Below, in pieces: positions 13,601-22,958 of a stretch of DNA of 46,918 nucleotides. The position numbers were made by a program, and so were the translations under genes. How positions within the stretch are numbered: the stretch's first letter is position 1; each line of letters starts with the position of its first letter. This DNA comes from Pseudomonas kairouanensis (GTDB lineage: Bacteria; Pseudomonadota; Gammaproteobacteria; Pseudomonadales; Pseudomonadaceae): NCBI RefSeq assembly GCF_004682055.1, contig NZ_QUZU01000046.1, forward strand, positions 1 through 46,918. Reading direction: 5' to 3'. Below the pieces are notes generated by a model. The model had not been told where the DNA came from and did no database searches. It saw nothing but the letters and a program-made list of their open reading frames with translations.

Positions 13601-14837
13601 CGGTCGTGAGCGTGAGCGTTACAAGCTGCCGTACGGTGCCGTGATCTCGGTTAAAGAGGGTGACAAGGTCGACGCTGGCGCTATCGTGGCCAAGTGGGAT
13701 CCGCACACTCACCCAATCGTTACCGAAATGAAAGGTACCGTGACCTACGTGGGCATGGAAGAAGGCATCACGATCAAGCGTCAGACTGACGAATTGACCG
13801 GTATGACCAACATTGAAGTACTCGACGCGAAAGATCGTCCAGCTGCCGGTAAAGACATCCGTCCTGCCGTGAAGATGGTCGATGACAACGGCAAGGACTT
13901 GTTGCTGCCAGGCACTGACGTAATCGCTCAGTACTTCCTGCCAGCCAACGCCCTGGTCGGTGTAGCGGATGGTGCGAAGATCGCGATCGGTGATGTTATC
14001 GCGCGTATCCCGCAAGAAACTTCGAAAACGCGAGACATCACCGGTGGTCTGCCGCGTGTTGCCGACTTGTTCGAAGCTCGTCGTCCGAAAGAAGCGTCGA
14101 TTCTGGCTGAAGTCAGCGGCACCATCGCGTTCGGTAAAGAGACCAAGGGCAAGCGCCGTCTGGTCATTACCCCGAACGACGGTACCGATCCGTACGAAGA
14201 GCTGATTCCGAAGTGGCGTCACCTGAACGTGTTCGAAGGCGAACAGGTAAACCGCGGCGAAGTTATCTCCGACGGCCCGAGCGATCCACACGACATCCTG
14301 CGTCTGTTGGGTGTGAGTGCGCTGGCCAAGTACATCGTTAACGAGATCCAGGACGTTTACCGCCTGCAAGGCGTGAAGATCAACGATAAGCACATCGAGA
14401 CCATCCTGCGTCAGATGCTGCGTAAAGTTGAAATCGCTGAATCCGGCGATTCCAGTTTCATCAAGGGCGACCAGATGGAACTGACTCACGTACTGGTAGA
14501 GAACGAGCGCCTGGCGAACGACGAGAAATTCGTTTCCAAGTTCACTCGCGTGTTGCTGGGTATCACCAAGGCGTCGTTGTCCACTGAGTCGTTCATCTCG
14601 GCGGCCTCCTTCCAGGAGACCACTCGCGTACTGACCGAAGCAGCGGTAACCGGCAAGCGCGATTACCTGCGCGGCCTGAAAGAAAACGTGGTTGTGGGTC
14701 GTCTGATCCCGGCTGGTACCGGTTTGGCTTACCACAGCGAGCGTAAACGCCGCCGTGATGCTGACAAGCCGCTGCGCGTAAGCGCCAGTGAAGTGGAAGC
14801 TGCACTGACCGAAGCGCTGAACTCAAGCGGTAACTGA
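10638..14837 (+). CDS. rpoC: DNA-directed RNA polymerase subunit beta'
   Basis: The 1399-aa beta' subunit carries the catalytic Mg-binding motif NADFDGDQ, with Asp at 460, 462 and 464. An N-terminal zinc ribbon ([19 protein letters not shown]) and a second Cys cluster ([15 protein letters not shown]) are present. The trigger-loop region [20 protein letters not shown] is intact. Translation appears to start at TTG 10638, preceded by AGGAGG, giving MKDLLNLLK as in relatives. It is co-transcribed with rpoB. The 3' end is followed by a new promoter. Confidence 0.98.
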   Translation: [1399 protein letters not shown]

Positions 14838-14933
14838 GTTCTGCGATAAATAAGTCTGGGCCCTGGCAGCCCCATTCGTCGGATCGAGGCAGTTTTGCCC
14901 CGGTTCGACGAGAGGGGAGGTCGGGGCCTTGCC

Positions 14934-14962
14934 TTGACTGGGGGCAAGATCCTCTTTAGACT
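14934..14962 (+). promoter_or_regulatory. str operon promoter
   Basis: TTGACT (14934-14939) and TAGACT (14957-14962) are 17 bases apart in the 216-base gap before rpsL. The spacing is ideal and each hexamer is one or two bases off consensus. Confidence 0.75.
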
Positions 14963-15053
14963 CTTGTACCCCTAAATTTGGCGGGAATTCGTTCCTGCCA
15001 TTTTGCTTTTCTTGCAAGACAATAGCGTCGCAAGACAACAGTGGAGCTAGTAG

Positions 15054-15425
15054 ATGGCAACTATCAACCAGCTGGTACGTCAGCCGCGTAAGCGTATCGT
15101 CGAGAAATCCGACGTACCTGCGCTGCAGAACTGCCCGCAACGTCGTGGCGTATGCACCCGTGTGTATACCACTACGCCGAAAAAACCTAACTCGGCACTG
15201 CGTAAAGTATGCCGTGTGCGCCTGACCAACGGTTTCGAGGTTTCCTCGTACATCGGTGGTGAAGGTCACAACCTGCAAGAGCACAGCGTGGTACTGATCC
15301 GCGGCGGTCGTGTAAAAGACTTGCCAGGTGTTCGTTACCACACCGTACGCGGCTCCTTGGATACTTCCGGCGTTAAAGGTCGTAACCAGGGTCGTTCGAA
15401 GTACGGTACCAAGAAGCCTAAGTAG
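15054..15425 (+). CDS. rpsL: 30S ribosomal protein S12
   Basis: S12 (123 aa) contacts the decoding centre and controls accuracy. TTTPKKPNSALRK carries Lys43 and GRVKDLPGVRYH carries Lys88, the residues whose loss gives streptomycin resistance; both are the sensitive type here. First gene of the str operon, with rpsG 118 bases downstream. Confidence 0.98.
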   Translation: MATINQLVRQPRKRIVEKSDVPALQNCPQRRGVCTRVYTTTPKKPNSALRKVCRVRLTNGFEVSSYIGGEGHNLQEHSVVLIRGGRVKDLPGVRYHTVRGSLDTSGVKGRNQGRSKYGTKKPK

Positions 15426-15543
15426 TAGCGGCTTTTTGTAAAACTGAATCATCTTATTTTCTGAGTCGATAAGAGTAAGGTCGGAGGCGTCCCGAAAGGG
15501 CACCGATTCCGAGCGAACCTGAAGACCGTTTGAGGGCTTATCC

Positions 15544-16014
15544 ATGCCAAGAAGACGCGTAGCAGCCAAGCGCGAAGTGCTTGACGATCCAAAATACGGA
15601 AGCCAAATCCTGGCCAAGTTCATGAACCACGTAATGGAAAGCGGCAAGAAAGCCGTTGCCGAGCGTATCGTTTATGGCGCGCTGGAAAAGGTTAAAGAAC
15701 GCAAGAACAGCGACCCCCTGGAAATCTTCGAGAAAGCTCTCGACGCCATCGCTCCGCTGGTCGAAGTGAAGTCGCGCCGTGTAGGCGGTGCTACTTACCA
15801 GGTTCCGGTTGAAGTTCGTCCGTCCCGTCGTAACGCTCTGGCAATGCGCTGGTTGGTAGACTTCGCCCGTAAGCGCGGCGAGAAGTCTATGGCTCTGCGT
15901 TTGGCCGGCGAACTGTTGGACGCTGCCGAAGGTAAAGGTGCTGCTGTTAAGAAGCGTGAAGACGTGCACCGTATGGCTGAAGCCAACAAAGCTTTCTCGC
16001 ACTACCGCTTCTAA
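15544..16014 (+). CDS. rpsG: 30S ribosomal protein S7
   Basis: S7 (156 aa) nucleates folding of the 16S rRNA 3' major domain and lines the E site. The start [19 protein letters not shown], the [11 protein letters not shown] loop and the [14 protein letters not shown] helix are typical. In E. coli S7 represses str-operon translation through the rpsL-rpsG spacer; the 118-base spacer here could act alike, which is inference. Confidence 0.98.
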
Positions 16015-16044
16015 TCTTAGCTTCACTAATTTTGCGAGGGCTTT

Positions 16045-18150
16045 ATGGCTCGTACTACTCCGATTAGCCGCTACCGTAACATCGGTATCGTTGCTCACGT
16101 GGATGCTGGTAAAACCACCACCACCGAGCGCGTACTGTTTTACACCGGCAAAAGTCACAAAATGGGCGAGGTGCATGATGGCGCCGCGACCACAGACTGG
16201 ATGGTTCAGGAGCAGGAGCGTGGTATTACCATTACTTCTGCTGCTATTACCGCCTTCTGGAAAGGTTCCGAGAAGCAGTACAAAGATGAGCACCGCTTCA
16301 ACGTAATCGATACCCCGGGCCACGTAGACTTCACCATTGAAGTTGAGCGTTCCCTGCGTGTACTCGACGGCGCTGTCGTTGTGTTCTGCGGTACCTCGGG
16401 TGTTGAGCCTCAGTCGGAAACCGTATGGCGTCAAGCCAACAAGTACGGCGTTCCACGTCTTGTTTACGTAAACAAGATGGACCGTGCTGGTGCCAACTTC
16501 CTGCGCGTGATCGGTCAGATCAAGCAGCGTCTGGGTCACACTCCGGTGCCAATTCAATTGGCCATCGGTTCCGAAGACAACTTCCAGGGTCAGATCGATC
16601 TGATCAACATGGAAGCGGTCTATTGGAATGATTCCGACAAAGGTATGGTTCCTGTTCGCAAGCCTATCCCTGAAGAGCTTCAGGAACTGGCTGACGAGTG
16701 GCGTAACAACATGGTTGAGGCTGCTGCCGAAGCCAGCGAAGAGCTGATGAACAAGTACCTCGAAGGTGAAGAACTCACCAACGTGGAAATCAAGGCTGCT
16801 CTGCGTCAGCGTACTATCGCTGGCGAAATCGTCTTGGCTGTTTGCGGTTCTTCCTTCAAGAACAAGGGCGTTCCCCTGGTTCTCGACGCCGTTATCGACT
16901 TCCTGCCTGCTCCAACCGACATTCCAGCTATCAAGGGTTCCAACCCTGATAACGAAGAAGAAGAGATGGAGCGTCATGCTGACGACAGCGAGCCGTTCTC
17001 GGCTCTGGCGTTCAAGATCGCTACTGACCCATTCGTGGGTACTTTGACCTTCGTCCGTGTTTACTCGGGCGTGTTGGCATCCGGCGACGGCGTGATCAAC
17101 TCGGTTAAAGGCAAGAAAGAGCGCGTGGGTCGTATGGTGCAAATGCACGCAAACGCCCGTGAAGAGATCAAGGAAGTTCGCGCTGGTGACATCGCGGCCC
17201 TGATCGGCATGAAGGACGTCACCACTGGTGAAACCTTGTGCGACGCTGCCAAGCCAATCATCCTGGTTCGCATGGACTTCCCGGAGCCGGTTATTTCGGT
17301 TGCCGTTGAGCCTAAGACCAAGGATGACCAGGAAAAAATGGGTATCGCTCTGGGCAAGCTTGCTCAGGAAGATCCATCTTTCCGCGTTAAAACCGATGAA
17401 GAGACTGGTCAGACGATCATCTCCGGCATGGGCGAGCTGCACCTGGACATCCTGGTTGACCGGATGCGCCGTGAGTTCAACGTCGAAGCCAACATCGGTA
17501 AGCCTCAGGTTTCCTATCGTGAGCGCATCACGAAGAACTGTGAAATCGAAGGCAAGTTCGTTCGTCAGTCCGGCGGTCGTGGTCAGTTCGGTCACTGCTG
17601 GATCCGTTTTGCTCCTGCTGACGAAGGTCAGGAAGGTCTGCAATTCGTGAACGAAGTAGTTGGTGGTGTTGTTCCTAAGGAATACATCCCGGCTATCCAG
17701 AAGGGTATCGAAGAGCAGATGAAGAACGGCGTTGTTGCCGGCTATCCGCTGATCGGCCTGAAAGCAACCGTTTTTGACGGTTCTTACCACGACGTCGACT
17801 CCAACGAGATGGCGTTTAAGGTGGCTGCCTCCATGGCAACCAAGCAACTGGCCCAGAAGGGCGGTGGTGAGTTGCTTGAGCCAATCATGGCGGTAGAAGT
17901 TGTTACACCTGAAGACTATATGGGTGATGTCATGGGCGACCTTAACCGTCGTCGCGGCATGATCTTGGGTATGGAAGACACGGTTTCCGGCAAAGTGATT
18001 CGCGCCGAGGTTCCGCTGGGTGAGATGTTCGGTTATGCGACCGACGTTCGTTCCATGTCCCAGGGTCGCGCAAGCTACTCTATGGAATTCAAAAAATACA
18101 ACACAGCTCCGGCGCACATCGCTGAAACTGTATCCAAAAAACAAGGCTGA
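16045..18150 (+). CDS. fusA: Elongation factor G
   Basis: EF-G is the GTPase that drives translocation and, with RRF, ribosome recycling. The 701-aa protein has the P-loop AHVDAGKTTTTE, the switch II region DTPGHVDFT and the NKMDRAGAN guanine-recognition motif, followed by domains II-V. Pseudomonads usually carry a second, unlinked fusA copy; this is the str-operon copy. GAGGG precedes ATG 16045. Confidence 0.97.
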   Translation: MARTTPISRYRNIGIVAHVDAGKTTTTERVLFYTGKSHKMGEVHDGAATTDWMVQEQERGITITSAAITAFWKGSEKQYKDEHRFNVIDTPGHVDFTIEVERSLRVLDGAVVVFCGTSGVEPQSETVWRQANKYGVPRLVYVNKMDRAGANFLRVIGQIKQRLGHTPVPIQLAIGSEDNFQGQIDLINMEAVYWNDSDKGMVPVRKPIPEELQELADEWRNNMVEAAAEASEELMNKYLEGEELTNVEIKAALRQRTIAGEIVLAVCGSSFKNKGVPLVLDAVIDFLPAPTDIPAIKGSNPDNEEEEMERHADDSEPFSALAFKIATDPFVGTLTFVRVYSGVLASGDGVINSVKGKKERVGRMVQMHANAREEIKEVRAGDIAALIGMKDVTTGETLCDAAKPIILVRMDFPEPVISVAVEPKTKDDQEKMGIALGKLAQEDPSFRVKTDEETGQTIISGMGELHLDILVDRMRREFNVEANIGKPQVSYRERITKNCEIEGKFVRQSGGRGQFGHCWIRFAPADEGQEGLQFVNEVVGGVVPKEYIPAIQKGIEEQMKNGVVAGYPLIGLKATVFDGSYHDVDSNEMAFKVAASMATKQLAQKGGGELLEPIMAVEVVTPEDYMGDVMGDLNRRRGMILGMEDTVSGKVIRAEVPLGEMFGYATDVRSMSQGRASYSMEFKKYNTAPAHIAETVSKKQG

Positions 18151-18180
18151 TTCAGTCCTTTAGGCAAGGAGTTAATTGTC

Positions 18181-19374
18181 GTGGCTAAAGAAAAATTTGA
18201 TCGTTCCCTACCGCACGTAAACGTTGGCACCATCGGCCACGTTGACCACGGTAAAACCACTCTGACCGCAGCTCTGACTCGCGTCTGCTCCGAAGTTTTC
18301 GGTTCCGCAGTCGTTGATTTCGATAAAATCGACAGCGCTCCAGAAGAAAAAGCTCGTGGTATCACCATCAACACCGCGCACGTAGAGTACAACTCTTCGA
18401 TTCGTCACTACGCTCACGTTGACTGCCCAGGTCACGCTGACTACGTGAAGAACATGATCACTGGTGCTGCCCAGATGGACGGCGCGATCCTGGTTTGCTC
18501 GGCCGCTGATGGTCCGATGCCACAAACCCGTGAGCACATCCTGCTGTCCCGTCAGGTAGGCGTTCCGTACATCGTGGTTTTCCTGAACAAGGCTGACCTG
18601 GTAGACGACGCTGAGCTGCTGGAACTGGTTGAGATGGAAGTGCGCGATCTGCTGAGCACTTACGACTTCCCAGGCGACGACACTCCGATCATCATCGGTT
18701 CCGCTCGTATGGCTCTGGAAGGCAAAGACGACAACGAAATGGGTACCACCGCTGTTAAGCGTCTGGTAGAAACTCTGGACAGCTACATCCCAGAGCCAGT
18801 TCGTCTGACCGACAAGCCGTTCCTGATGCCAATCGAAGACGTGTTCTCGATCTCCGGTCGCGGTACTGTTGTGACTGGTCGTATCGAGCGCGGTATCGTT
18901 CGCGTTCAAGATCCGCTGGAAATCGTTGGTCTGCGTGACACCACTACCACCACCTGCACCGGTGTTGAAATGTTCCGCAAGCTGCTCGACGAAGGTCGTG
19001 CTGGCGAGAACTGCGGCGTTCTGCTGCGTGGTACCAAGCGTGACGACGTTGAGCGTGGCCAGGTTCTGGTTAAGCCGGGTTCGGTTAAGCCGCACACCAA
19101 GTTCACCGCAGAAGTTTACGTTCTGAGCAAAGAAGAAGGCGGTCGTCACACTCCGTTCTTCAAAGGCTACCGTCCTCAGTTCTACTTCCGTACTACTGAC
19201 GTGACTGGTAACTGCCAGCTGCCAGAAGGCGTTGAAATGGTAATGCCAGGCGATAACATCCAAATGGAAGTTACCCTGATCAAAACCATCGCAATGGAAG
19301 ACGGTCTGCGCTTCGCTATTCGTGAAGGCGGCCGTACCGTTGGTGCTGGTGTTGTAGCTAAAATCATCGAGTAA
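18181..19374 (+). CDS. tuf: Elongation factor Tu
   Basis: EF-Tu delivers aminoacyl-tRNA to the A site. The 397-aa protein has the P-loop GHVDHGKTT (about 19-27), DCPGHADYVKN, and NKADL for guanine recognition. The start codon is GTG, preceded by AAGGAG. The N-terminal segment (KFDRSLPHVNVG, then the SEVFGSAVVDFDKIDSA stretch) is the fluorescens-group type and differs from the P. aeruginosa sequence as I recall it. This is the only tuf in the window; the usual second locus next to tRNA-Trp is empty. A strong terminator follows. Confidence 0.97.
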   Translation: MAKEKFDRSLPHVNVGTIGHVDHGKTTLTAALTRVCSEVFGSAVVDFDKIDSAPEEKARGITINTAHVEYNSSIRHYAHVDCPGHADYVKNMITGAAQMDGAILVCSAADGPMPQTREHILLSRQVGVPYIVVFLNKADLVDDAELLELVEMEVRDLLSTYDFPGDDTPIIIGSARMALEGKDDNEMGTTAVKRLVETLDSYIPEPVRLTDKPFLMPIEDVFSISGRGTVVTGRIERGIVRVQDPLEIVGLRDTTTTTCTGVEMFRKLLDEGRAGENCGVLLRGTKRDDVERGQVLVKPGSVKPHTKFTAEVYVLSKEEGGRHTPFFKGYRPQFYFRTTDVTGNCQLPEGVEMVMPGDNIQMEVTLIKTIAMEDGLRFAIREGGRTVGAGVVAKIIE

Positions 19375-19402
19375 GCTCTTTTTGAGTTAGCTTGATGCTT
19401 TG

Positions 19403-19433
19403 AAAAAGCCCCCGCTCAGCGGGGGCTTTTTTT
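19403..19433 (+). terminator. Terminator after tuf
   Basis: AAAAAGCCCCCGC/GCGGGGGCTTTTT with a 3-nt loop and a run of seven Ts forms a textbook intrinsic terminator closing the str operon. Confidence 0.95.
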
Positions 19434-19439
19434 ATTGGG

Positions 19440-19468
19440 TTGACACCTATCTGGGCCGTCTATAGAAT
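19440..19468 (+). promoter_or_regulatory. S10 operon promoter
   Basis: TTGACA (19440-19445) and TAGAAT (19463-19468) are 17 bases apart, 7 bases after the tuf terminator and about 60 bases before rpsJ. This would drive the S10 and probably the spc genes. Confidence 0.85.
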
Positions 19469-19530
19469 TGCGCCTCCTTTTAACGGGCGTATTGCGCTCG
19501 GTGGGAATAGCAGCCGGAGTCTGAAATCCA

Positions 19531-19842
19531 ATGCAAAATCAGCAAATCCGTATCAGGTTGAAGGCTTTTGACCATCGCCTGATCGACCAATCCACCCAGG
19601 AAATCGTGGAAACCGCGAAACGTACTGGTGCTCAAGTGCGTGGTCCAATTCCACTGCCTACCCGTAAAGAGCGGTTCACCGTTCTGGTCTCCCCGCACGT
19701 CAACAAAGACGCGCGTGACCAGTACGAGATCCGTACTCATAAGCGCGTTCTGGACATCGTCCAGCCAACGGATAAAACCGTTGATGCACTTATGAAGCTT
19801 GATCTGGCGGCCGGTGTGGAAGTACAGATCAGCCTCGGCTAA
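19531..19842 (+). CDS. rpsJ: 30S ribosomal protein S10 (NusE)
   Basis: S10 (103 aa) sits in the 30S head and also, as NusE, joins NusB and NusG in antitermination and transcription-translation coupling. The N-terminus is [18 protein letters not shown]; the [16 protein letters not shown] segment is conserved. First gene of the S10 operon. Confidence 0.97.
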
Positions 19843-19923
19843 GACTTGGGTCTTAGTCGTGTAACGCTCTGAAATGGGCGGCCATAGCGGGTGAAAGCCC
19901 CGTACACTCATGAGGTTTACAAC

Positions 19924-20559
19924 ATGACTATTGGTGTAGTCGGTCGTAAATGCGGTATGACCCGTATTTTCACCGAAGAAGGTGTCTCCATTCCGGTCAC
20001 GGTCATTGAGATCGAGCCGAATCGCGTCACCCAGTTCAAAACTGAAGAAACCGATGGCTATCGTGCAGTGCAAGTCACTGTCGGCGAGCGTCGTGCTTCG
20101 CGCGTGACTGCTGCTCAAGCAGGTCACTTCGCTAAAGCAAACGTTGCAGCTGGTCGCACTGTTATGGAGTTCCGTCTCGAAGACGGCGACTACCAGGCTG
20201 GCGATCTGATCAACGCTGAAATCTTCGCTGCTGGTCAACTGGTTGATGTAACCGGTCAGTCCAAAGGTAAAGGCTTCCAGGGTACGATCAAGCGTTGGAA
20301 TTTCCGTGGCCAAGACAACACTCACGGTAACTCCGTTTCCCACCGCGTCCCGGGCTCTATTGGCCAGTGCCAGACTCCTGGTCGTGTATTCAAGGGCAAA
20401 AAAATGTCCGGTCATATGGGCGCTGAGCGCGTGACCGTGCAGTCCCTCGAAGTAGTGCGCGTCGACGCTGAACGCAATCTGTTGTTGGTCAAGGGTGCTG
20501 TTCCTGGCGCTACTGGCGGCAACCTGGTTGTACGTCCAGCGGCCAAGGCTCGCGGTTAA
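19924..20559 (+). CDS. rplC: 50S ribosomal protein L3
   Basis: L3 (211 aa) is an early assembly protein near the peptidyl transferase centre. TIGVVGRKCGMTRIFTEEG at the start and the GHMGAERVTVQ segment near the C-terminus are typical. I choose ATG 19924 behind GAGG; an upstream GTG at 19891 would add 11 unconserved residues. Confidence 0.96.
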   Translation: MTIGVVGRKCGMTRIFTEEGVSIPVTVIEIEPNRVTQFKTEETDGYRAVQVTVGERRASRVTAAQAGHFAKANVAAGRTVMEFRLEDGDYQAGDLINAEIFAAGQLVDVTGQSKGKGFQGTIKRWNFRGQDNTHGNSVSHRVPGSIGQCQTPGRVFKGKKMSGHMGAERVTVQSLEVVRVDAERNLLLVKGAVPGATGGNLVVRPAAKARG

Positions 20560-20571
20560 GGGGAAGCTGAC

Positions 20572-21174
20572 ATGCAATTAAATGTAAATGACGCTCAAGC
20601 GATCGAAGTTTCCGAACTGACATTTGGCGGCGAATTCAACGAGACGCTGGTTCACCAAGCAGTCGTGGCCTACATGGCCGGCGGCCGTCAAGGTAGCAAG
20701 CAGCAAAAGACCCGTTCCGACGTACGTGGTGGCGGTAAGCGCCCTTGGCGTCAGAAAGGTACTGGCCGTGCTCGTGCCGGTACTATCCGTAGCCCAATCT
20801 GGCGTGGCGGCGGTACCACTTTCGCAGCTCGTCCGCAGGATCACTCGCAGAAGCTCAACAAGAAGATGTATCGCGCAGCTCTGCGCTCCATCCTTGCTGA
20901 ACTCGTGCGTACTGACCGTCTGGTCGTGGTTCAGGACTTCGCTGTTGAAAGCCCGAAAACCAAAGATCTGCTGGGCAAACTGAACAACATGAGCCTGACC
21001 GACGTTTTGATCGTGTCGGAAGCTGTTGATCAGAACCTGTACCTGGCTGCTCGTAACCTGCCACACGTTGATGTACGTGACGTGCAAGGTTCCGATCCAG
21101 TTAGTCTGATCGCATACGACAAGGTGTTGATCACCGTGTCGGCCGTGAAGAAATTCGAGGAGCTGCTGGGATGA
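20572..21174 (+). CDS. rplD: 50S ribosomal protein L4
   Basis: L4 (200 aa) lines the exit tunnel. In E. coli it represses the S10 operon at transcription and translation. The extended loop rich in Arg, Lys and Gly (about residues 43-100, with [19 protein letters not shown]) is present. It overlaps rplW by four bases (ATGA). Confidence 0.96.
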
Positions 21175-21470
21175 ACCAGGAACGCGTATTTAAAGTTCTG
21201 CTTGGCCCGCACGTTTCCGAAAAGGCTACGGTTCTGGCTGACAAGAAAGGCCAGTTCGTTTTCAAGGTTGCAACTGACGCAACCAAGCTGGAAATCAAGA
21301 AGGCCGTCGAAAGCCTGTTCAGCGTGAAAGTAGAGCGTGTTACTACCCTGAACGTTCTGGGTAAGAGCAAGCGCACTGCTCGCGGTCTGGGCAAGCGTAA
21401 TGACTGGAAGAAGGCAGTTATCTCCCTTCAGCCAGGCCAAGATCTCGATTTCAGCAGCAGTGCTGAGTAA
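21171..21470 (+). CDS. rplW: 50S ribosomal protein L23
   Basis: L23 (99 aa) lies at the tunnel exit and docks trigger factor and SRP. The sequence has [17 protein letters not shown] and the C-terminal [15 protein letters not shown] segment. Its start overlaps the rplD stop, indicating coupling. Confidence 0.96.
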
Positions 21471-21484
21471 GGAAGGGGTGCATC

Positions 21485-22309
21485 ATGGCAATCGTTAAAT
21501 GCAAACCGACTTCCCCTGGCCGCCGTTTTGTGGTCAAGGTGGTCAACCAGGAGCTGCATAAAGGCGCTCCTCACGCACCGCTGCTCGAGAAAAAATCGAA
21601 GTCTGGTGGTCGTAACAACAATGGTCGTATTACCACTCGTCACATCGGTGGTGGCCATAAGCAGCATTATCGTCTGGTCGACTTCCGTCGTAACGACAAA
21701 GATGGCATCGCTGCCACTGTCGAGCGTATCGAATACGATCCAAACCGTACTGCTCACATCGCTCTGCTGCTGTACGCAGATGGCGAGCGTCGCTACATCA
21801 TCGCCCCTAAAGGCGTGAGTGCTGGCGACCAGCTGATCGCAGGTGCTCTGGCACCGATCAAGCCGGGCAACGCTCTGCAACTGCGTAACATTCCAGTTGG
21901 TAGCACCGTACACGGCATCGAATTGAAGCCAGGTAAAGGCGCGCAAATCGCTCGTTCCGCTGGTGCTTCGGCTCAGCTGATCGCTCGTGAAGGTGTCTAC
22001 GTGACCCTGCGTCTGCGTTCTGGTGAGATGCGTAAAGTGCTGGCTGAATGCCGCGCGACCCTGGGCGAAGTCTCGAACTCCGAGCATAGCCTGCGTTCGC
22101 TGGGTAAAGCTGGTGCCAAACGCTGGCGTGGCGTTCGCCCAACCGTTCGTGGTGTTGCCATGAACCCGGTTGACCACCCACACGGTGGTGGTGAAGGTCG
22201 TACCTCTGGTGGTCGTCATCCGGTATCGCCATGGGGCTTCCCGACTAAGGGCGCGAAGACTCGTGGTAATAAGCGTACCGACAAAATGATCGTCCGTCGT
22301 CGCAAGTAA
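21485..22309 (+). CDS. rplB: 50S ribosomal protein L2
   Basis: L2 (274 aa) is required for subunit joining and peptidyl transferase function. Conserved features include [13 protein letters not shown], the [15 protein letters not shown] segment, and the C-terminal [20 protein letters not shown] stretch with the essential histidine. Confidence 0.97.
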
Positions 22310-22325
22310 ATAGAGGGATACGACA

Positions 22326-22601
22326 GTGCCACGTTCTCTGAAAAAAGGTCCTTTTATTGATCTTCACCTACTGAAGAAGATCGAAGTGGCGGCGGAAAAG
22401 AACGATCGCAAACCAGTTAAGACCTGGTCGCGTCGTTCGATGATCCTGCCACAAATGGTCGGTCTGACCATCGCAGTACACAACGGTCGTCAACACGTCC
22501 CAGTTCTCGTTAACGAAGACATGGTCGGCCACAAACTGGGCGAGTTCGCCGGTACCCGCACTTATCGTGGGCACGTGGCTGACAAGAAAGCCAAGCGTTA
22601 A
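22326..22601 (+). CDS. rpsS: 30S ribosomal protein S19
   Basis: S19 (91 aa) binds 16S rRNA in the head with S13. PRSLKKGPFIDLHLLKK at the start and the KLGEFAGTRTYRGH segment near the end are hallmarks. The start codon is GTG at 22326. Confidence 0.96.
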   Translation: MPRSLKKGPFIDLHLLKKIEVAAEKNDRKPVKTWSRRSMILPQMVGLTIAVHNGRQHVPVLVNEDMVGHKLGEFAGTRTYRGHVADKKAKR

Positions 22602-22612
22602 GGGGTTAGGAA

Positions 22613-22945
22613 ATGGAAGTAGCCGCTAAGTTGTCGGGCGCTCGAATCTCCGCCCAGAAAGCCCGCTTGGTCGCCGACCAGATCCGCGGGAAGAAGGTGG
22701 GCGAAGCGCTCAACCTGTTGGCTTTCAGCAGTAAGAAAGCCGCCGAGATCATGAAGAAAGTGCTGGAGTCGGCCGTAGCCAACGCCGAGCATAACGAAGG
22801 CGCAGACGTTGATGACCTGAAGGTCAGCACCGTTTTCGTCAACGAAGGGCGTTCGCTGAAGCGCATCATGCCACGAGCCAAAGGCCGTGCTGATCGCATC
22901 GTCAAGCGGTCTTGCCATATCACTGTCAAGGTTGCTGACAAGTAA
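22613..22945 (+). CDS. rplV: 50S ribosomal protein L22
   Basis: L22 (110 aa) extends a hairpin loop into the exit tunnel, the site of some macrolide-resistance changes. The loop with [15 protein letters not shown] and the N-terminus [20 protein letters not shown] are typical. rpsC follows after 13 bases. Confidence 0.96.
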
Positions 22946-22958
22946 CGGAGTCGAAGAG